A DNA stretch of 64,000 nucleotides from Crocodylus rhombifer (lineage: Eukaryota; Chordata; Crocodylia; Crocodylidae). The stretch is from NCBI GenBank assembly GCA_038503035.1, contig JAVSML010024626.1, positions 186,001-250,000 of the forward strand, given 5' to 3'. The notes under the pieces are model-generated. The model was not told where the DNA came from. It worked only from the letters and a program-made list of their open reading frames with translations, and ran no database searches. The translations under genes were made by a program, and so were the position numbers. Every line of letters begins with the position of its first letter. The first letter of the stretch is position 1. Below, in pieces: positions 1-10,878 of this stretch.

Positions 1-402
1 TGATGGCACACAGTCTCTGGACAGTGGCCTGGAGCTCCTCCAGCTGGCGCGCCAGAGACCCCAGTAGGGAGCAGACCCCACAAGGGGAGGTGGCCATGCT
101 CCCGGACCCCAGAGCCTGAAAAAGGGACAGGCACCCCCCGCAGCCAAGAGCCAAGGGCTCTGTCTGCGTGGAGCCCGGAACCATGGGCTCCGTCTGGGCG
201 GCCGTCTCTGAGGTGCCCAATGGAGGGGCCACAGAGCCCGAGGGGACCCTCGGGGTGCAGCACGTGCCCATCCATGTCATGCCTCTGGTAGGCTGGCTAC
301 GGCTGAGACTGACTGCTCTGGGGGGGGTCGCAGGCAGGGTCTCGTGCCCTCCCACGCCCTCTCCTGTGCAAACTCCGTGCTACCTCAAGCGCCTGTTCGT
401 GT

Positions 403-1048
403 GGCTCCCTGGGGGGCTGGGCCAAGTAGGGCCCTGGGCGGGGACTTGACCCGGCCCGGCTCCACGCAGCTGCCTCCTCCCAGGGGGCGAGGAGTTAACC
501 CCTTCCCACCATGAGTCCACTTACCTCCAGCTGTGCAGGGGGCTCTGCGGCTGCTGAGGGGGTGTCTGGGGGGCTTCGGAGGAGTGGGGGCGCAGCGGGC
601 TTCACCCGCGCGTCTCTCACTGCTCCGGAGCCTAACTGAGCTTTTTTTCCCTGTTTGGCGAGCCCTTTTAAACTGTGTGCATGCGCAGTGGGCCTGCTGT
701 CAGGGAATGCTGGTTTCTCAGGCCAGGGGGGCCCAGCCCAGGATTTGGGGGGCCCTACAGGAGGGGGACTGGTGAGTACCCCACTCCTTCTCTTCTCTCT
801 CCCTGGGGGGCTGGGCCAAGTAGGGGCCTGGGCGGGGGCTTGACCCGGCCTGGCTCCACGCAGCCTTCTCCTCCCAGGGAGCAAGGAGTTAACCCCTTCC
901 CACCATGAGCCCACTTACCTCCAGCTGTGCTGGGGGTTGGCAGGGGGCTCTGCAGCTGCTGAGGGGGTGTCTGGGGGGCTTCGGGGGAGCGGGGGCGCAG
1001 CGGGCTTCACCCGCGCGTCTTTCACCGCTCTGGAGCCTAACTGAGCTT
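403..1048. repeat. Two-copy tandem duplication, period 394 bp
   Basis: GC-rich sequence occurs twice in direct orientation. The shared blocks include GGGGCTGGGCCAAGTAGGG (from 413 and 807), GAGTTAACCCCTTCCCACCA (from 493 and 887) and TTCACCCGCGCGTCT (601 and 1006). The offset is 394 bp. It becomes 405 bp after an 11-bp insertion (around GGGGGTTGGCA) in the second copy. Unit 1 runs about 403-640 and unit 2 about 798-1048. Neither unit carries a supported reading frame. The block could be part of a retroelement 5' region or LTR, but I cannot assign a family. Confidence 0.8.
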
Positions 1049-1560
1049 GAGCTAACTCTTAGCTGTTGCTTTGCCATGGAAAGCTCATTGGCAAAAAGCT
1101 AATGATGAGTCAGGGCACCTGGGCATCCAGGGGTGGTAATCAGTGCAGCAGGCAGGGCACAGTGGAAAAAGGGGTTGCAGGAAGCAGCAGTGGAGGAGGT
1201 GGCATGCAGGGGGTGGGGAGGGTCACCCAGGCACATGGAGCAGCAGGTGGACGCAGGCAGCAGCAGCAGGAGGGAGTTCACAGTCCAGCAAAAGGAGTGC
1301 CTGGGACCAAGGTGCAGCAGGCTGTATGGAACCAGCACCAGGGTGGGCATGCAATGCAGCTGTGGGGAACCTGGATGCAGGGTGCAGCAGTGGAGAGGGC
1401 ACACAGAGCAGCACGGGCTGGGGGGGCTGGGGAGGGGTCACCTAGGCAGACTGGGTGGAGGAAGACATGCAGCCACTAGAGGCAATGGCCCCTGTTGGTG
1501 TAGCCCCAGGGTTGTGCAGCCCTGGCCACTGGGAAGTTGGACAACCTGGAATCCTCCTCC
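1049..1560. repeat. GC-rich, GCAG-rich low-complexity sequence
   Basis: Purine-rich sequence with many GCAGCAG, GGTGCAGCAG and CAGGGTG words, for example GTGCAGCAG at 1311 and 1382 and GGCAGCAGCAGCAGGAGG near 1255. It reads as a degenerate tandem array without a clear unit. The open frames here on both strands are a composition effect. It continues from the tandem duplication and may belong to the same unidentified element. Confidence 0.5.
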
Positions 1561-1717
1561 AGCTACAGTGAATCCTATGGATTCTTGAGTTCCCTTTACA
1601 CTGCTCAGGCCTTTTTACTCTGTGCAAAAAGTCTAAATAGGGTTGAGAACCTGACCCATAGCAACCAAACTGGAGGAGCATAAGGTTAAAGGTAGGGTAT
1701 AACTGCACCTTATAGAC

Positions 1718-1905
1718 CAGGGGCAGGCAATTATTTTGGACAGAGAGCCACTTGCTGAGTTTTGGCAAACTATTGAGGGCCACATGACAGGCAGCCAGGG
1801 ACAGATAAATATTAATTTTCTAATTTTTTTTAGGGGTCCTGCAGGCCAGATAAAATGGCCTGGCAGTCCACATTTGGCCTGCAGGCTGCATTTTGCCCAC
1901 CCCTG
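1718..1905. mobile_element. hAT-type MITE (188 bp) with 8-bp target duplication
   Basis: The element starts CAGGGGCAGGCAATTATTTT and ends TTTTGCCCACCCCTG, giving imperfect terminal inverted repeats of the CAGGGG type typical of hAT elements. It is flanked on both sides by the exact 8-bp direct repeat ttatagac (1710-1717 and 1906-1913), the target-site length of hAT transposases. It has no coding capacity. A second copy with clear ends and duplication is at 43757-43931, and partial copies are at 15113 and 50440. Confidence 0.9.
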
Positions 1906-4470
1906 TTATAGACTAACTAAATCTGAGATGCATAAGATTTCTTAAGCAACAGCTTACTTCTGCCACAACTGTAGCTCTAACATGCTAGGGCTGCAGAGGA
2001 CTAAGGTTCTACCGACAACAAAAGGAGCCAGCATTATGCAAGACCATAGCCAGTAGCTATACTTCCCCTCTTGTTTCCAGAAATCTTGCTGGGACAGCTG
2101 GCTCTATGATTGCTATCTTATGTCATGCCATACAGCACTACTTTAAAAGCATGATAAATATCTTTAGATTGCAAGCCCCTCAAGGCAAGGCTCTGAGCTC
2201 AGATTTTATTTATAAAAAGGGTACCTCAGGAAAAACCCTAGGCTTACACCAGTGTACATGGGTGTGAGACATGTTACCTTGTATAACTACTTGCCTGGGT
2301 GGTTCTCCACATGCACCTGTGGATGTGTATATTTATAAATAAAACTGTATTGATATGACAGACATTTACTATTCACCTACTCTTCTTATTCTGGGCAGGG
2401 GCGAAACCATGTCTAAATGCTCAACCTGTGTGCTTCAGTGGAGACTGCAAAAATAAACTCAGCCCCAGACCCCCTTTGATGAAAATAATCACAGATGATA
2501 TCCTCAGCTCATATAAATCCACCTAGTTCTATTCATTTGAATGGACCAATGCTCAATTTGCCAACTGAAAACCCAAGTCTGTATCTTCTTTGTTAATTCT
2601 GAACAGACTCTTATTTTAATGGTTACTTATGAATCCACTAATGGTATGTCTCAAAGCAACAGGGCATATGTTTTATTCATTAGACACCATATTTTTTTGT
2701 GCTGCCAACATTAATGGGCTACAAATCTAAGAATGAGCATATTTTATGGAATTTCTCTCCTGAATCCTGTATTAAATGAAATAGGCAAATATGCTTCTCC
2801 ACTTGTAGGCATTTCATTTCTGCTTTCTCTCCTTAAATACAATTCCTGTCCTCTTTTGTTTAAAATCAGACAATAGAGTTATGCTGTTTATTTGGTGACA
2901 TTTGTCATCAGATTTATCGTTTGTGAAGCATTTTAATAAATGCTGAATGCACAAGAGAAAGGAGGGAAAGAAGCTGTTGTTGCGATCAGCCCTTCTTGCC
3001 TGACTAGCAGCAGCAGATCACTATAGCAAAGAAATTTATAATGACTCATAACTCAGTCTCTACCAAGTGGATACAAAAGATGTGCAGTGTGAATAATGAT
3101 AGTTCATTGATTGAAAGGAAATGAATAGATAGAATATATCACACACAACATTACCTTTGATTCACACCCCACGCATGTTAACAGTGTTGAAGTTCCAGAG
3201 TCCCCCAAACTGAACTCCATCATGGCTCTGCTAGTATGAAGAGGAATCACTTAAATTATGAGCTAGTTTCTATTTTTACCCCAGTTGGTTACCTCAAAAA
3301 GCCAGATCTGAATTTTAATTGTCCACAAGAAAAACTGCAAAGACTATGAGACCTGACTGACAGTATGTCTGAATTGAAAACTTCCCACAAAATTTTCTTT
3401 CTATATAAGAAACAAAAAGGAAAATCAATATTTTCTAGGGTATTCTACCACAGTCAGGTCACTTCTTCCATAGGGAATGCACTGAAGATGCTATTAGAAT
3501 TCATGGGAGAAATGAAGCAGATATGTTTCATCTGTTATTTCGACAGATATTCTTCAGGCAGCTACTTGTGCCACTGCATCCTTCTTGCAGGGTGATAATG
3601 CACAGTAACAAGAACCAACAGTGATTACATGCTATATTAAAATGAAGGTTATTAATCTTTACCTCCTGCTGAAAAAAGTACATTTGTTCTAACATATCAG
3701 AAAAACACAATCAGTCAGTACAATAACATTCACTCCAAGTCATTTTTATGATATCACTGACACACAGTGAACCGTCAGATATACAAGTGCTTCATAAGTT
3801 AAGCTTCTTGATCAGACAGCGAACTGATCTAAAATGTCAAAGATGAACAGAGAGAATGTGTGCAGTACCTCATTTAGTTAACTAATCATTTAAACTTTTT
3901 TTCTGCTTTCTCCAACTGTTATTGGATAATGAGCTTTTCTTGAAAACTGGCGGAGCAATGCATGTGTGGTGGGAAAACAACAACATTTAAATGAGAGTTC
4001 TGTTTCAACTACTTTTGCTTCAAAATATGTGAACGTTATTGATGATGTAATTTTGGTATCATTGACAGCTAAGTAAGAATTGTGAGTAGATGGTCTAAAT
4101 TAAAGTAAAAATCCTAGAGCTATGGTTATTTCATAAAATACCATTCGCTGGCTAATTTAGTGGCAGTTTTTACACTACAGTTTATTGTTACAAACTTTGA
4201 TACTACCAAGGCATTCATCCATCACAACACTGTTATCTCTTTCATTACAGAAGTCCAATCTAAAAACAGTTTTATATTGTTTTGGATAAGTAAAAGCAGC
4301 CAAACTCACAGTATGACTCAATTACAACAGCAGCAATGGACAGATGTCATATTGCCATTTTCCAGTCTCTTTGGCAAAGAAAGTTATAATTTGACAAACA
4401 GTTCTCAAATAAAACTTGAACAAATAAGAACAATTTTTTTTAAATAAAATTAAAACAAAATCTTTTTTCA

Positions 4471-5433
4471 TAGTTGATAGGGTCAGAAGGGACCCAAGCA
4501 GATCATCAAGTCCGACCCCCTGCCATGGCAGGAAAGAGTACTGCAAGGTGTACATTTAGCCTCCTCTTAAAGACCCCCAGGGTAGGAGCCAGCACCACTT
4601 CTCTGGAAGTTGGTTCCAGATCCTAGCCGCCCTGACAGTGAACTAGCGCCTCCTGATATCTAGCCTAAATTGACCCTCTGCCAGCTTGTGACTTATTTCT
4701 TGTCACTCTTAGTAGCGCTCGGGGGAACAGGGACTCCCTCAATGTCTGCTGGACCCCCCTGACTAGTTTGTAACAGGCCACTAGATCCCCCCTCAGCCTT
4801 GTTTTGTGGAGGCTGAACAGGTTCAGGTCCCTGAGCCTCTCCTCGTAGGGCCTGCCCTGCTGCCCCTGATCATGTGAGTGGCCCTCCTCTGGACCCTCTC
4901 CATGTTGTCCACATCCCTCCTGAAGTGTGGCGCCCAGAACTGGACGCAGTACTCCAACTGTGGCCTGACCAGTGCTGCATAGAGGGGGAGGATCATCTCC
5001 TTGGACCTGCTTGAGATGCATCTGTGGATGCATGACAAGGTGCGGCTGGCCTTCCTGACTGCATCCCCGCACTGCCGGCACACGTTCATTTTAGCATCAA
5101 TGACGACTCCAAGACCCTTTTCTGCCCCTGCACTGACAAGAAGGGAGTTCCCCAGCTTGTAGGTATGGTGCTGGTTCTTCCTCCCCAGGTACATCACCTT
5201 GCACTTGTCAGTGTTGAATCCCATCCTATTCTCATCCGCCCACCCCTGTAACCTAAGTCCGATTGCAGCCTATTCCTCCCTTCTAGCATGCCCACTTCCC
5301 CCGACATCTTAGTGTCGTCTGCAAATTTGAACAGAGTGCTTTTTACCCCCTCATCCAAGTCGCTGATGAAGATGTTGAATAGCGCGGGCCCCAGGACCGA
5401 GCCCTGCAGAACCCCACTGCCCACGTCTTTCAT
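4471..5433 (-). mobile_element. CR1 LINE, 5'-truncated (3' part of RT and 3' UTR)
   Basis: On the minus strand this reads from the reverse transcriptase motif B/C region ([29 protein letters not shown]) through the conserved C-terminal CR1 words [17 protein letters not shown] and RRATHMIRG to the usual 3' UTR (GTCGGACTTGATGATCTGCT) near 4471-4520. A frameshift divides the C-terminal portion. The 5' break is abrupt at about 5433, as expected for target-primed reverse transcription that stopped early. It is inactive. Confidence 0.92.
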
Positions 5434-5546
5434 TTATACCACATGCTTAAAATCAGCCCCATTTAGCAGAAGTCTTCAGTTCTCCTAAAAATCAACAGAA
5501 CTTAAGCTCTTGTTTCAGCTCATTGCTAAACACGGATGGTCTTACA

Positions 5547-5798
5547 CAGGGGTTGGCAACCTTTTCTGGCTGTGGGGCAAAATGATCCACCCTGGGCTTG
5601 AGAGGGGAGGGGAAGCACTTGGACCCTGCTACCAGCACTGTTCGTTCCCCAGTCACACAGAAAGTGTCTGCAGCTGGCACTTCTTCCTACAACAGCATGA
5701 GAAGAGTGCTTGCAGACAGAACCCTGTCACTGAATAGCAGCGCAGTCCCATGTCTGCAAGCTGGGTCCAGCCTGGAGGCCACTAGTTGCTGACCCCTG
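5547..5798. mobile_element. hAT-type MITE (252 bp) with 8-bp target duplication
   Basis: The left end is CAGGGGTTGGCAACC and the right end GTTGCTGACCCCTG, an inverted pair with one or two mismatches. The flanks gtcttaca (5539-5546) and atcttaca (5799-5806) match at 7 of 8 bases, an aged hAT target-site duplication. The interior has no transposase. The element sits about 300 bp downstream of ANKRD44 exon 3. Confidence 0.88.
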
Positions 5799-6093
5799 AT
5801 CTTACATGTGCTGAAGTGCTTTTCTGTACCTGGAAATACAGAACAGCCTTAACACATCGCAAATTAGCTGCTTTACTTCATTTAGTTCTTCTCACAGTAC
5901 CGTTAACATAACAGTATCAAGTCACTTAAACCAGCTCTCTTATCTTGTAAAGAGCTTAATGTTATCTGAAACATTTGCGAGGGAGTGCCCAGAGCTAACC
6001 TGCATAAATTAAAGATGTCTCCTACAGTTATTCCCTTCAGCTTGCAAACTACCTTTTTTATCAATTAATAAAGTAATGCATATTTCATGTTAC

Positions 6094-6172
6094 CTGAAAG
6101 AATAAGGAGCTCAATGATCTCTGCATCGCCCAGGAAAGCTGCAACGTGAAGAGGGGTACGTTTCTCAGCATC
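6094..6172 (-). CDS. ANKRD44: ANKRD44 exon 3 (ankyrin repeat region)
   Basis: This 79-nt coding exon lies on the minus strand. It is bounded by a 3' splice site ending TTTGCAG just above 6172 and a 5' splice site CAG|GTAAC at 6094/6093. It translates as DAEKRTPLHVAAFLGDAEII followed by ELLILS and the first base of a Gly codon, so the following intron is in phase 1. TPLHVAA...GDAEIIELLI is a canonical ankyrin repeat (TPLH turn, two helices). In the family, ANKRD44 has EKRTPLHVAAFLGD here, while the paralogue ANKRD28 has EKRTPLHAAAYLGD, so ANKRD44 is the better match. ANKRD44 is a PP6 regulatory ankyrin subunit that acts as a scaffold in the cytoplasm and nucleus. The exon has no stop codon or frameshift. 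The next exon is not visible in 1-6093 and must lie beyond the window edge. Confidence 0.93.
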
Positions 6173-6617
6173 CTGCAAAGCAACATTGCATAGCTGTGAA
6201 CTATGGCCAGCAGATCAGTGCTAGTACTAATTAAAGTGCAATTAAATTTTAACAAACTCTTCATTTTTAACAGCTTCTCACATCAGAAAGATGAATCTCA
6301 AACAATGAAGGAAAGTCTAAACCAGGCACTCTTCTTTAACAATCCACTTTGCTGCCACATCAGTTCCACCAAGAATCTATCCTATGATTTGGGCAGGGGG
6401 TGGCATAGCTTAGAAAGTGTTTAGCAGTGCAGGCTGAACATTTTAAAAATTAAACTAAACAAGATGGACCAAGACTTTACTACATCTTTTCAAAGGTCTG
6501 GACATCAGAAACTGTTTTCAATTTTCCTACCCTACCAACTACTCATGTGCAGTGCCTTAACTTTAATGTCTCAGGAAACACTGCATACATCTGGACAGAC
6601 TATGGCTTCCTTATAAA

Positions 6618-7014
6618 TAGGGACCTACCAAAATCATGGAAGTGCATTCCCAGTGGCTCCATTAATCCTGCTGGTTTTTCCAGGCCTCCTCCCCCTGCCC
6701 CTGATTGGCAGAGGAGCCCTGCAGGCCCCACCACTGATTGCTGGGGAGGCAAAAACCATGGTTTTAAATATGCTGCAGCTTTTGCCTTCTGGCCAATCAG
6801 CAGCAAGCAGTGGGGCCACCAGGGCACCTTGGCCAATCAGCAGCAGGAGGCAAAAGCCATGGTATGGTTTTTGCCTCCCCAGCGATCAGCGGCAAGTGGC
6901 AGGGCTGCCAGAGCCCCTCCACCTATCGGGGACAGTGGGGGCCATATGGCAAAACCATCCAGATTAAAGGAACTCTACAGAGTGTACTTCCACCATGATT
7001 TTGGTAGGTCCCTA
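6618..7014. mobile_element. Fold-back hAT-type MITE (397 bp) with perfect target duplication
   Basis: The ends are TAGGGACCTACCAAAATCAT and its inverted copy at 6995-7014, a perfect match over 22 bp. The exact 8-bp direct repeat cttataaa flanks it (6610-6617 and 7015-7022). The interior is itself nearly palindromic: CTGGGGAGGCAAAAACCAT near 6738-6757 recurs inverted near 6866-6885, and ATTGGC/GCCAATC words occur on both arms. It carries no gene. The open frames on both strands reflect its GC-rich, fold-back nature. It is about 445 bp upstream of exon 3, in intron 2. Confidence 0.92.
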
Positions 7015-7360
7015 CTTATAAACCAGTTTTAAATAGGTTTGTTATATCAATTTTAGATACCTCAGGGCAAGAAGGGGTTAAATACATTTAGAAGAAAAAC
7101 CTGCCTGAGTGCTGTATTCTGGAAATAGGCCATGAAGCAAGAAACATTAAAAGGAGTCCAGACAAGCCCCTGAAGAGACTCCTTGCTGTTTCTAGTGACA
7201 GGAAGAGAGGAGTACCTGAAAAGGGAGATGTCCAGAGACAATGCAGAGGACAGACAGGCAAGATGAGAGCCGCCCGAGAGAGAACAGCCAGGCAATTCTC
7301 CTGACAGAAATGGTTTGGGCTTTGGAGCAGAAGGACTTTGTCTGCTGTACTGCTGTAGGC

Positions 7361-8226
7361 CAGGTATGTCAAACTCATCTGGCCCCATGTACTGGGTCCA
7401 GCATGCAGGCTGGTGCAGTGCTGGTGCCACACAGTGTGCACCCTGAACCACCCCACATGCTGCTTGCATGCAATAAGCACTGGCTCCAGCCCCACACACC
7501 ATATGTGGCATGCACCAGGCATGGCTTTGGCCCTACCCATAGTATATGGGGTGTGGGGCTTGTTTGGGGTATGCACTGCATATGGCATGCAGGACCAATC
7601 CAGGGCTTGTGTTGGATGTGGCACCTGAACCAAATAAACCCTATGTGCTGCATGTGGCATGAACAGCCATTTTGTAGACCTAGTCTGAACCAGCCCCACA
7701 CCCAGCGTGCAGGGCTAGTCCGGTGCGGGTAGCACATACAGTGCAGACTCCAAAATGGCCCCACATGCTCCAGTTCTAGCCCAGTATGCCATGGCAGCCC
7801 CCCTCAGACCAGCCCCACACACCACATGCAGCATATCCCAGCCCCAGCTGCAGCCCTGTATAACATGTGACCAGTCCAGAGCCCATGCCATGTGCCAGAC
7901 CAGCTCTGCATGCTGAATCCAGCATGCATGGCCAGTCTGTAGGCTTGATCTGGACAGGCCCCAGATCCAGCATGGAAGGTCAGTATAGCATGGACACAAC
8001 ATACTGTGCACACCCTGTGTGGTGCATCCCCTAGACTGGCCCTGTGTGCAGCATAGCCGGCTCCAGCCCTGATGCTATGTGGAGCCTGCACCAGACGAAC
8101 TATGCACACTGCATGCAGCCCAGGAACAAGGGCCAGAGCATGCTGCGTGCACTGTGCAGTGCTGGTCCAACAACCATGGACAGTACTGTGGCCTGGATTA
8201 TCGGGCTCCTTGGGCTGGATTTTTGA
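7361..8226. mobile_element. hAT-like end followed by degenerate minisatellite interior
   Basis: The left end CAGGTATGTCAAACTCATCT resembles the CAGGGGTGTCAAACTCATCTGG terminus found on hAT MITEs. The right end is not clear: a weak TTTTTGACAG lies near 8220. Between them, short words such as GGCATGCA, CCCCACA, CATGTGGCATG and CCAGTCCAG recur in variable order on both strands. This gives long but meaningless open frames rich in Trp, His, Cys and Met. I see no clean unit length. The element assignment is inferred from one end only. Confidence 0.5.
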
Positions 8227-8755
8227 CAGCTCGGCTTTAAGACAATGAAAATCGTTTCATTTTAAGAAGAGCTGAGTGCTTTGCTGCTTGTGACTTTGGG
8301 TGCACTCTGTCACCTTGAAGAGCTAAATTCACTCTCCAGAAACTGAACCAGAAGGCAAAATGAATAACCAGTGATATTAGGGATGAAAAGTTCCTGAAGT
8401 CCAAGGATCCAGGGACTTACCCTCTCTAGAATTTATACTTGGGCTAGCTTCAGGGGATGCTCAGAGACTATACCAAACTGGGGATCCCAAGCAAATGCTT
8501 CTCAGGAAATCCATGGCATCTTCACAAAATGATACTTTCTGTTCTTTATTACCACTCAAAAACATGTAAGATTTACAGCACCGTCACTGGTATGTGAATC
8601 AGTGCCCTCTGAAAAGATCAGGGTGGTTCACACAACAGACCTATTATTTCACATTCTCTGCGAACTCAAGGAGCTGTCTCTGAATTGGGTACGTTATTCC
8701 ACATTTTGTATATTTTCTTTACTAACATGACTAACAGAGACTTCAATCTTTATTT

Positions 8756-8778
8756 AAAAAAAAAAAAAGAGAGAGAGA
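8756..8778. repeat. A13 followed by (GA)n simple repeat
   Basis: Thirteen adenines (8756-8768) are followed by GAGAGAGAGA. It could be the relic tail of a retroposon, but no body is recognisable upstream. Confidence 0.9.
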
Positions 8779-8948
8779 AGCTGAGACACTGGAACAAAAT
8801 GGGAAGTATGCCTTCTCTTAATGCAAGTCAATACCATTTGGGCATCTAATTCACTGCCTTAAACTCCATTTAAAATCTCAACCTAGACTGTTAAATTATA
8901 CATTCATTTCAATATCCCAGCAGTAGGCCTGAGGAGTCTAAATGAATA

Positions 8949-9041
8949 GCATACTTCAGTGGGGCTTTTTGGTGTTTTTATCTAATAGCTGATTGAATCA
9001 GCTATTAAATAAAAGTGCAAAAAGCCCCGCTGAAGTGCATG
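8949..9041. repeat. Long near-perfect palindrome (fold-back MITE candidate)
   Basis: The outer arms are ACTTCAGTGGGGCTTTTTG (about 8953-8971) and CAAAAAGCCCCGCTGAAGT (9018-9036), inverted with one mismatch. The inner arms are TAATAGCTGATT (8983-8994) and AATCAGCTATTA (8996-9007). The two inner arms almost touch, so the whole 93-bp segment can form one hairpin. It looks like a small palindromic MITE. No target duplication is certain. Confidence 0.8.
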
Positions 9042-9504
9042 AGCTATACAGATGCTCGGCGAGCCAGGTCAAACTGTCATGATTCCTCTTCTGGACATGC
9101 ACTGCACTTGGCACGGGGCTGTGCCAAGCTGAAAGTAAGCACTGCTTGTTTGGTTTTTTCCTATGTCTCTAAGCACCCCTAATGTGACAGAACAGTTCCT
9201 AAAGGGCCATTTGTTTCTAGCACAACTTTATTCTCCACTGATACTTGAGTTCCAAGGACAAGATAATTTTTCTTTGGAAAAGAACATAATTCAGTCTGGT
9301 ACCTCAAACAACTAAAATACCACAGAACTTTCTCCCTTAATCCCAAATTAAACACATCGCTCCAAATTGAATGGAAAGCTGCTTTGCATATTAGTTAGCC
9401 AAGGTTTCCAAGCCTCTAGGGTGTGCATGCACGTGCACCCTGAACGATACCTAATGCTCTCCACTTCAGAAACCAGTACTACAGGCATGAAATAAAGATT
9501 TAGT

Positions 9505-9514
9505 NNNNNNNNNN
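9505..9514. other. Assembly gap (10 N)
   Basis: Ten consecutive N bases. The flanking sequence is not a repeat I recognise. The true gap length is unknown. Confidence 0.99.
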
Positions 9515-9659
9515 CAAATCTGAATCTGGTCTGCCCGATCCCTACTTTAATGTACACAGATGACACCTTCATAATGTCAAAAACCCTCCATTGGATTACA
9601 GAAAGCAGTTATAACTTTTGAGCATCTTTATGGACAAAAATAACTTAAAGATAAATTAT

Positions 9660-10878
9660 GACTCGGACTTTAGATAAACCCAGTATAGATACCAACCCAC
9701 CAACTGTTCGTGCTGACATAGTAAAGGGGTACCTGGAGGGGTTGAACGAATTTAAGTCAACAGGCCCTGATGATCCTCCAGGGAGAAGAAATTGAAGTCA
9801 TATATCTTGACTTTAAAAAAGCCTTCGATCTGGTATCCCATGATCACCTCTTAGCAAAACTGGCCAACTGCAGCTTTGGCTTCACCATGATCCACCGGCT
9901 GGGGAATTGGCTCCATGGTCAGACCCAGAGGGTGGTGGTTGACAGAAGTCAATCATCGTGGTGCGCTGTGACCAGTGGGATCTCTCAAGGCTCTGTCCTT
10001 GGGCCTACATTATTCAACATCTTCATTAATGATGTGGACATTGGAGTCAGAAGTAGACTGGCCAAGTTCACCGACGACACCAAACTCTGGGGTAAAGCGT
10101 CCACACCCGAGGACCGGAGGGCAATCCAGGCTGACCTTGACAGACTCAGGAAATGGGTGGACAAGAACCTGATGGTGTTTTCACACCGAAAGATGCAAGG
10201 TTCTCCACCTTGGGAGGAAAAACCTGCAGCATCCTTACAGGCCCAGCAGCGTTATGCTGGCTAGCACTACGGAAGAAAGAAACTTGGCGGTCCTGACAGA
10301 CCACAAGATGAACATGAGCCATTAATGTGATGCTGCAGCTAGTAAAGTGAGTAAAACACTGGCTTGCATCCATAGATGCTTCTCAAACAAATCCCAGGAC
10401 ATCATTCTCCCACTGTACTCGGCCTTGGTGAGGCTGAAGCTGGAGTACTGCTTCCAGTTTTGGGCTCCACAATTCAAAAAGGATGTGGAGAAGCTTGAGA
10501 GAATCCAGAGGAGAGCCACGCGCATGATCAAAGGTCAGGAAAACAGACCTTATTATCAGAGGCTGAGAACTATGGGACTCTTCAGCCTGGAAAAGCTCAG
10601 ACTCAAGGGTGATCTGATGGCTGCCTATAAGTTTATAAAGGGTACTCACCAGGATCTGGGGGAACATCTGTTCCCCAGAGCACCCTAAGGGATGACAAGG
10701 TCAAATGGTCACAAACTCCTCCAGGACCATTTCAGGCTGGACATAAGGAAGAACTTCTTTACAGTCCGAGCCCCCAAGGTCTGAAATAGACTGCCACTGG
10801 AGGTGGTTCAAGCACCTACTTTGAACGCCTTCAAGAGAAATTTGGATGTTTATCTTGCTGGGATCCTATGACCCCTGC
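9660..10878 (+). mobile_element. CR1 LINE, internally deleted RT and 3' part
   Basis: The plus strand starts with the RT-linker words TVRADIVKGYLEGL and STGPDD (about 9700-9770), then jumps directly to EIEVIYLDFKKAFDLVSHDH (RT motif A). About 100 codons of the RT fingers region are missing at about 9770. Motif B (GISQGSVLGPTLFNIFIND) and motif C (KFTDDTKLWG, with A changed to T) follow. The C-terminal piece FWAPQFKKDVEKLERIQRRA is in another frame. The copy stops before its normal 3' end, at GATCCTATGACCCCTGCTG, where the next CR1 begins. It is inactive. Confidence 0.9.

Larger units (their letters stand above)
1..6093 (-). other. ANKRD44: ANKRD44 intron 3 (partial)
   Basis: Sequence downstream of exon 3 on the coding strand. 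No further ankyrin exon (expected to begin with the family's ARVNAKD...WLTPLHRA stretch) could be found on the minus strand. The part from 1930 to 4470 is AT-rich, with no recognisable repeat, gene or RNA. The ends contain the GC-rich block (1-1560), two hAT MITEs and a CR1 fragment, described separately. Confidence 0.6.

Noticed and set aside
7088..8109. Trp/His/Cys-rich open frames of up to 203 codons on both strands
   Set aside because: Produced by the degenerate word array inside the MITE-like element; both strands are equally open.
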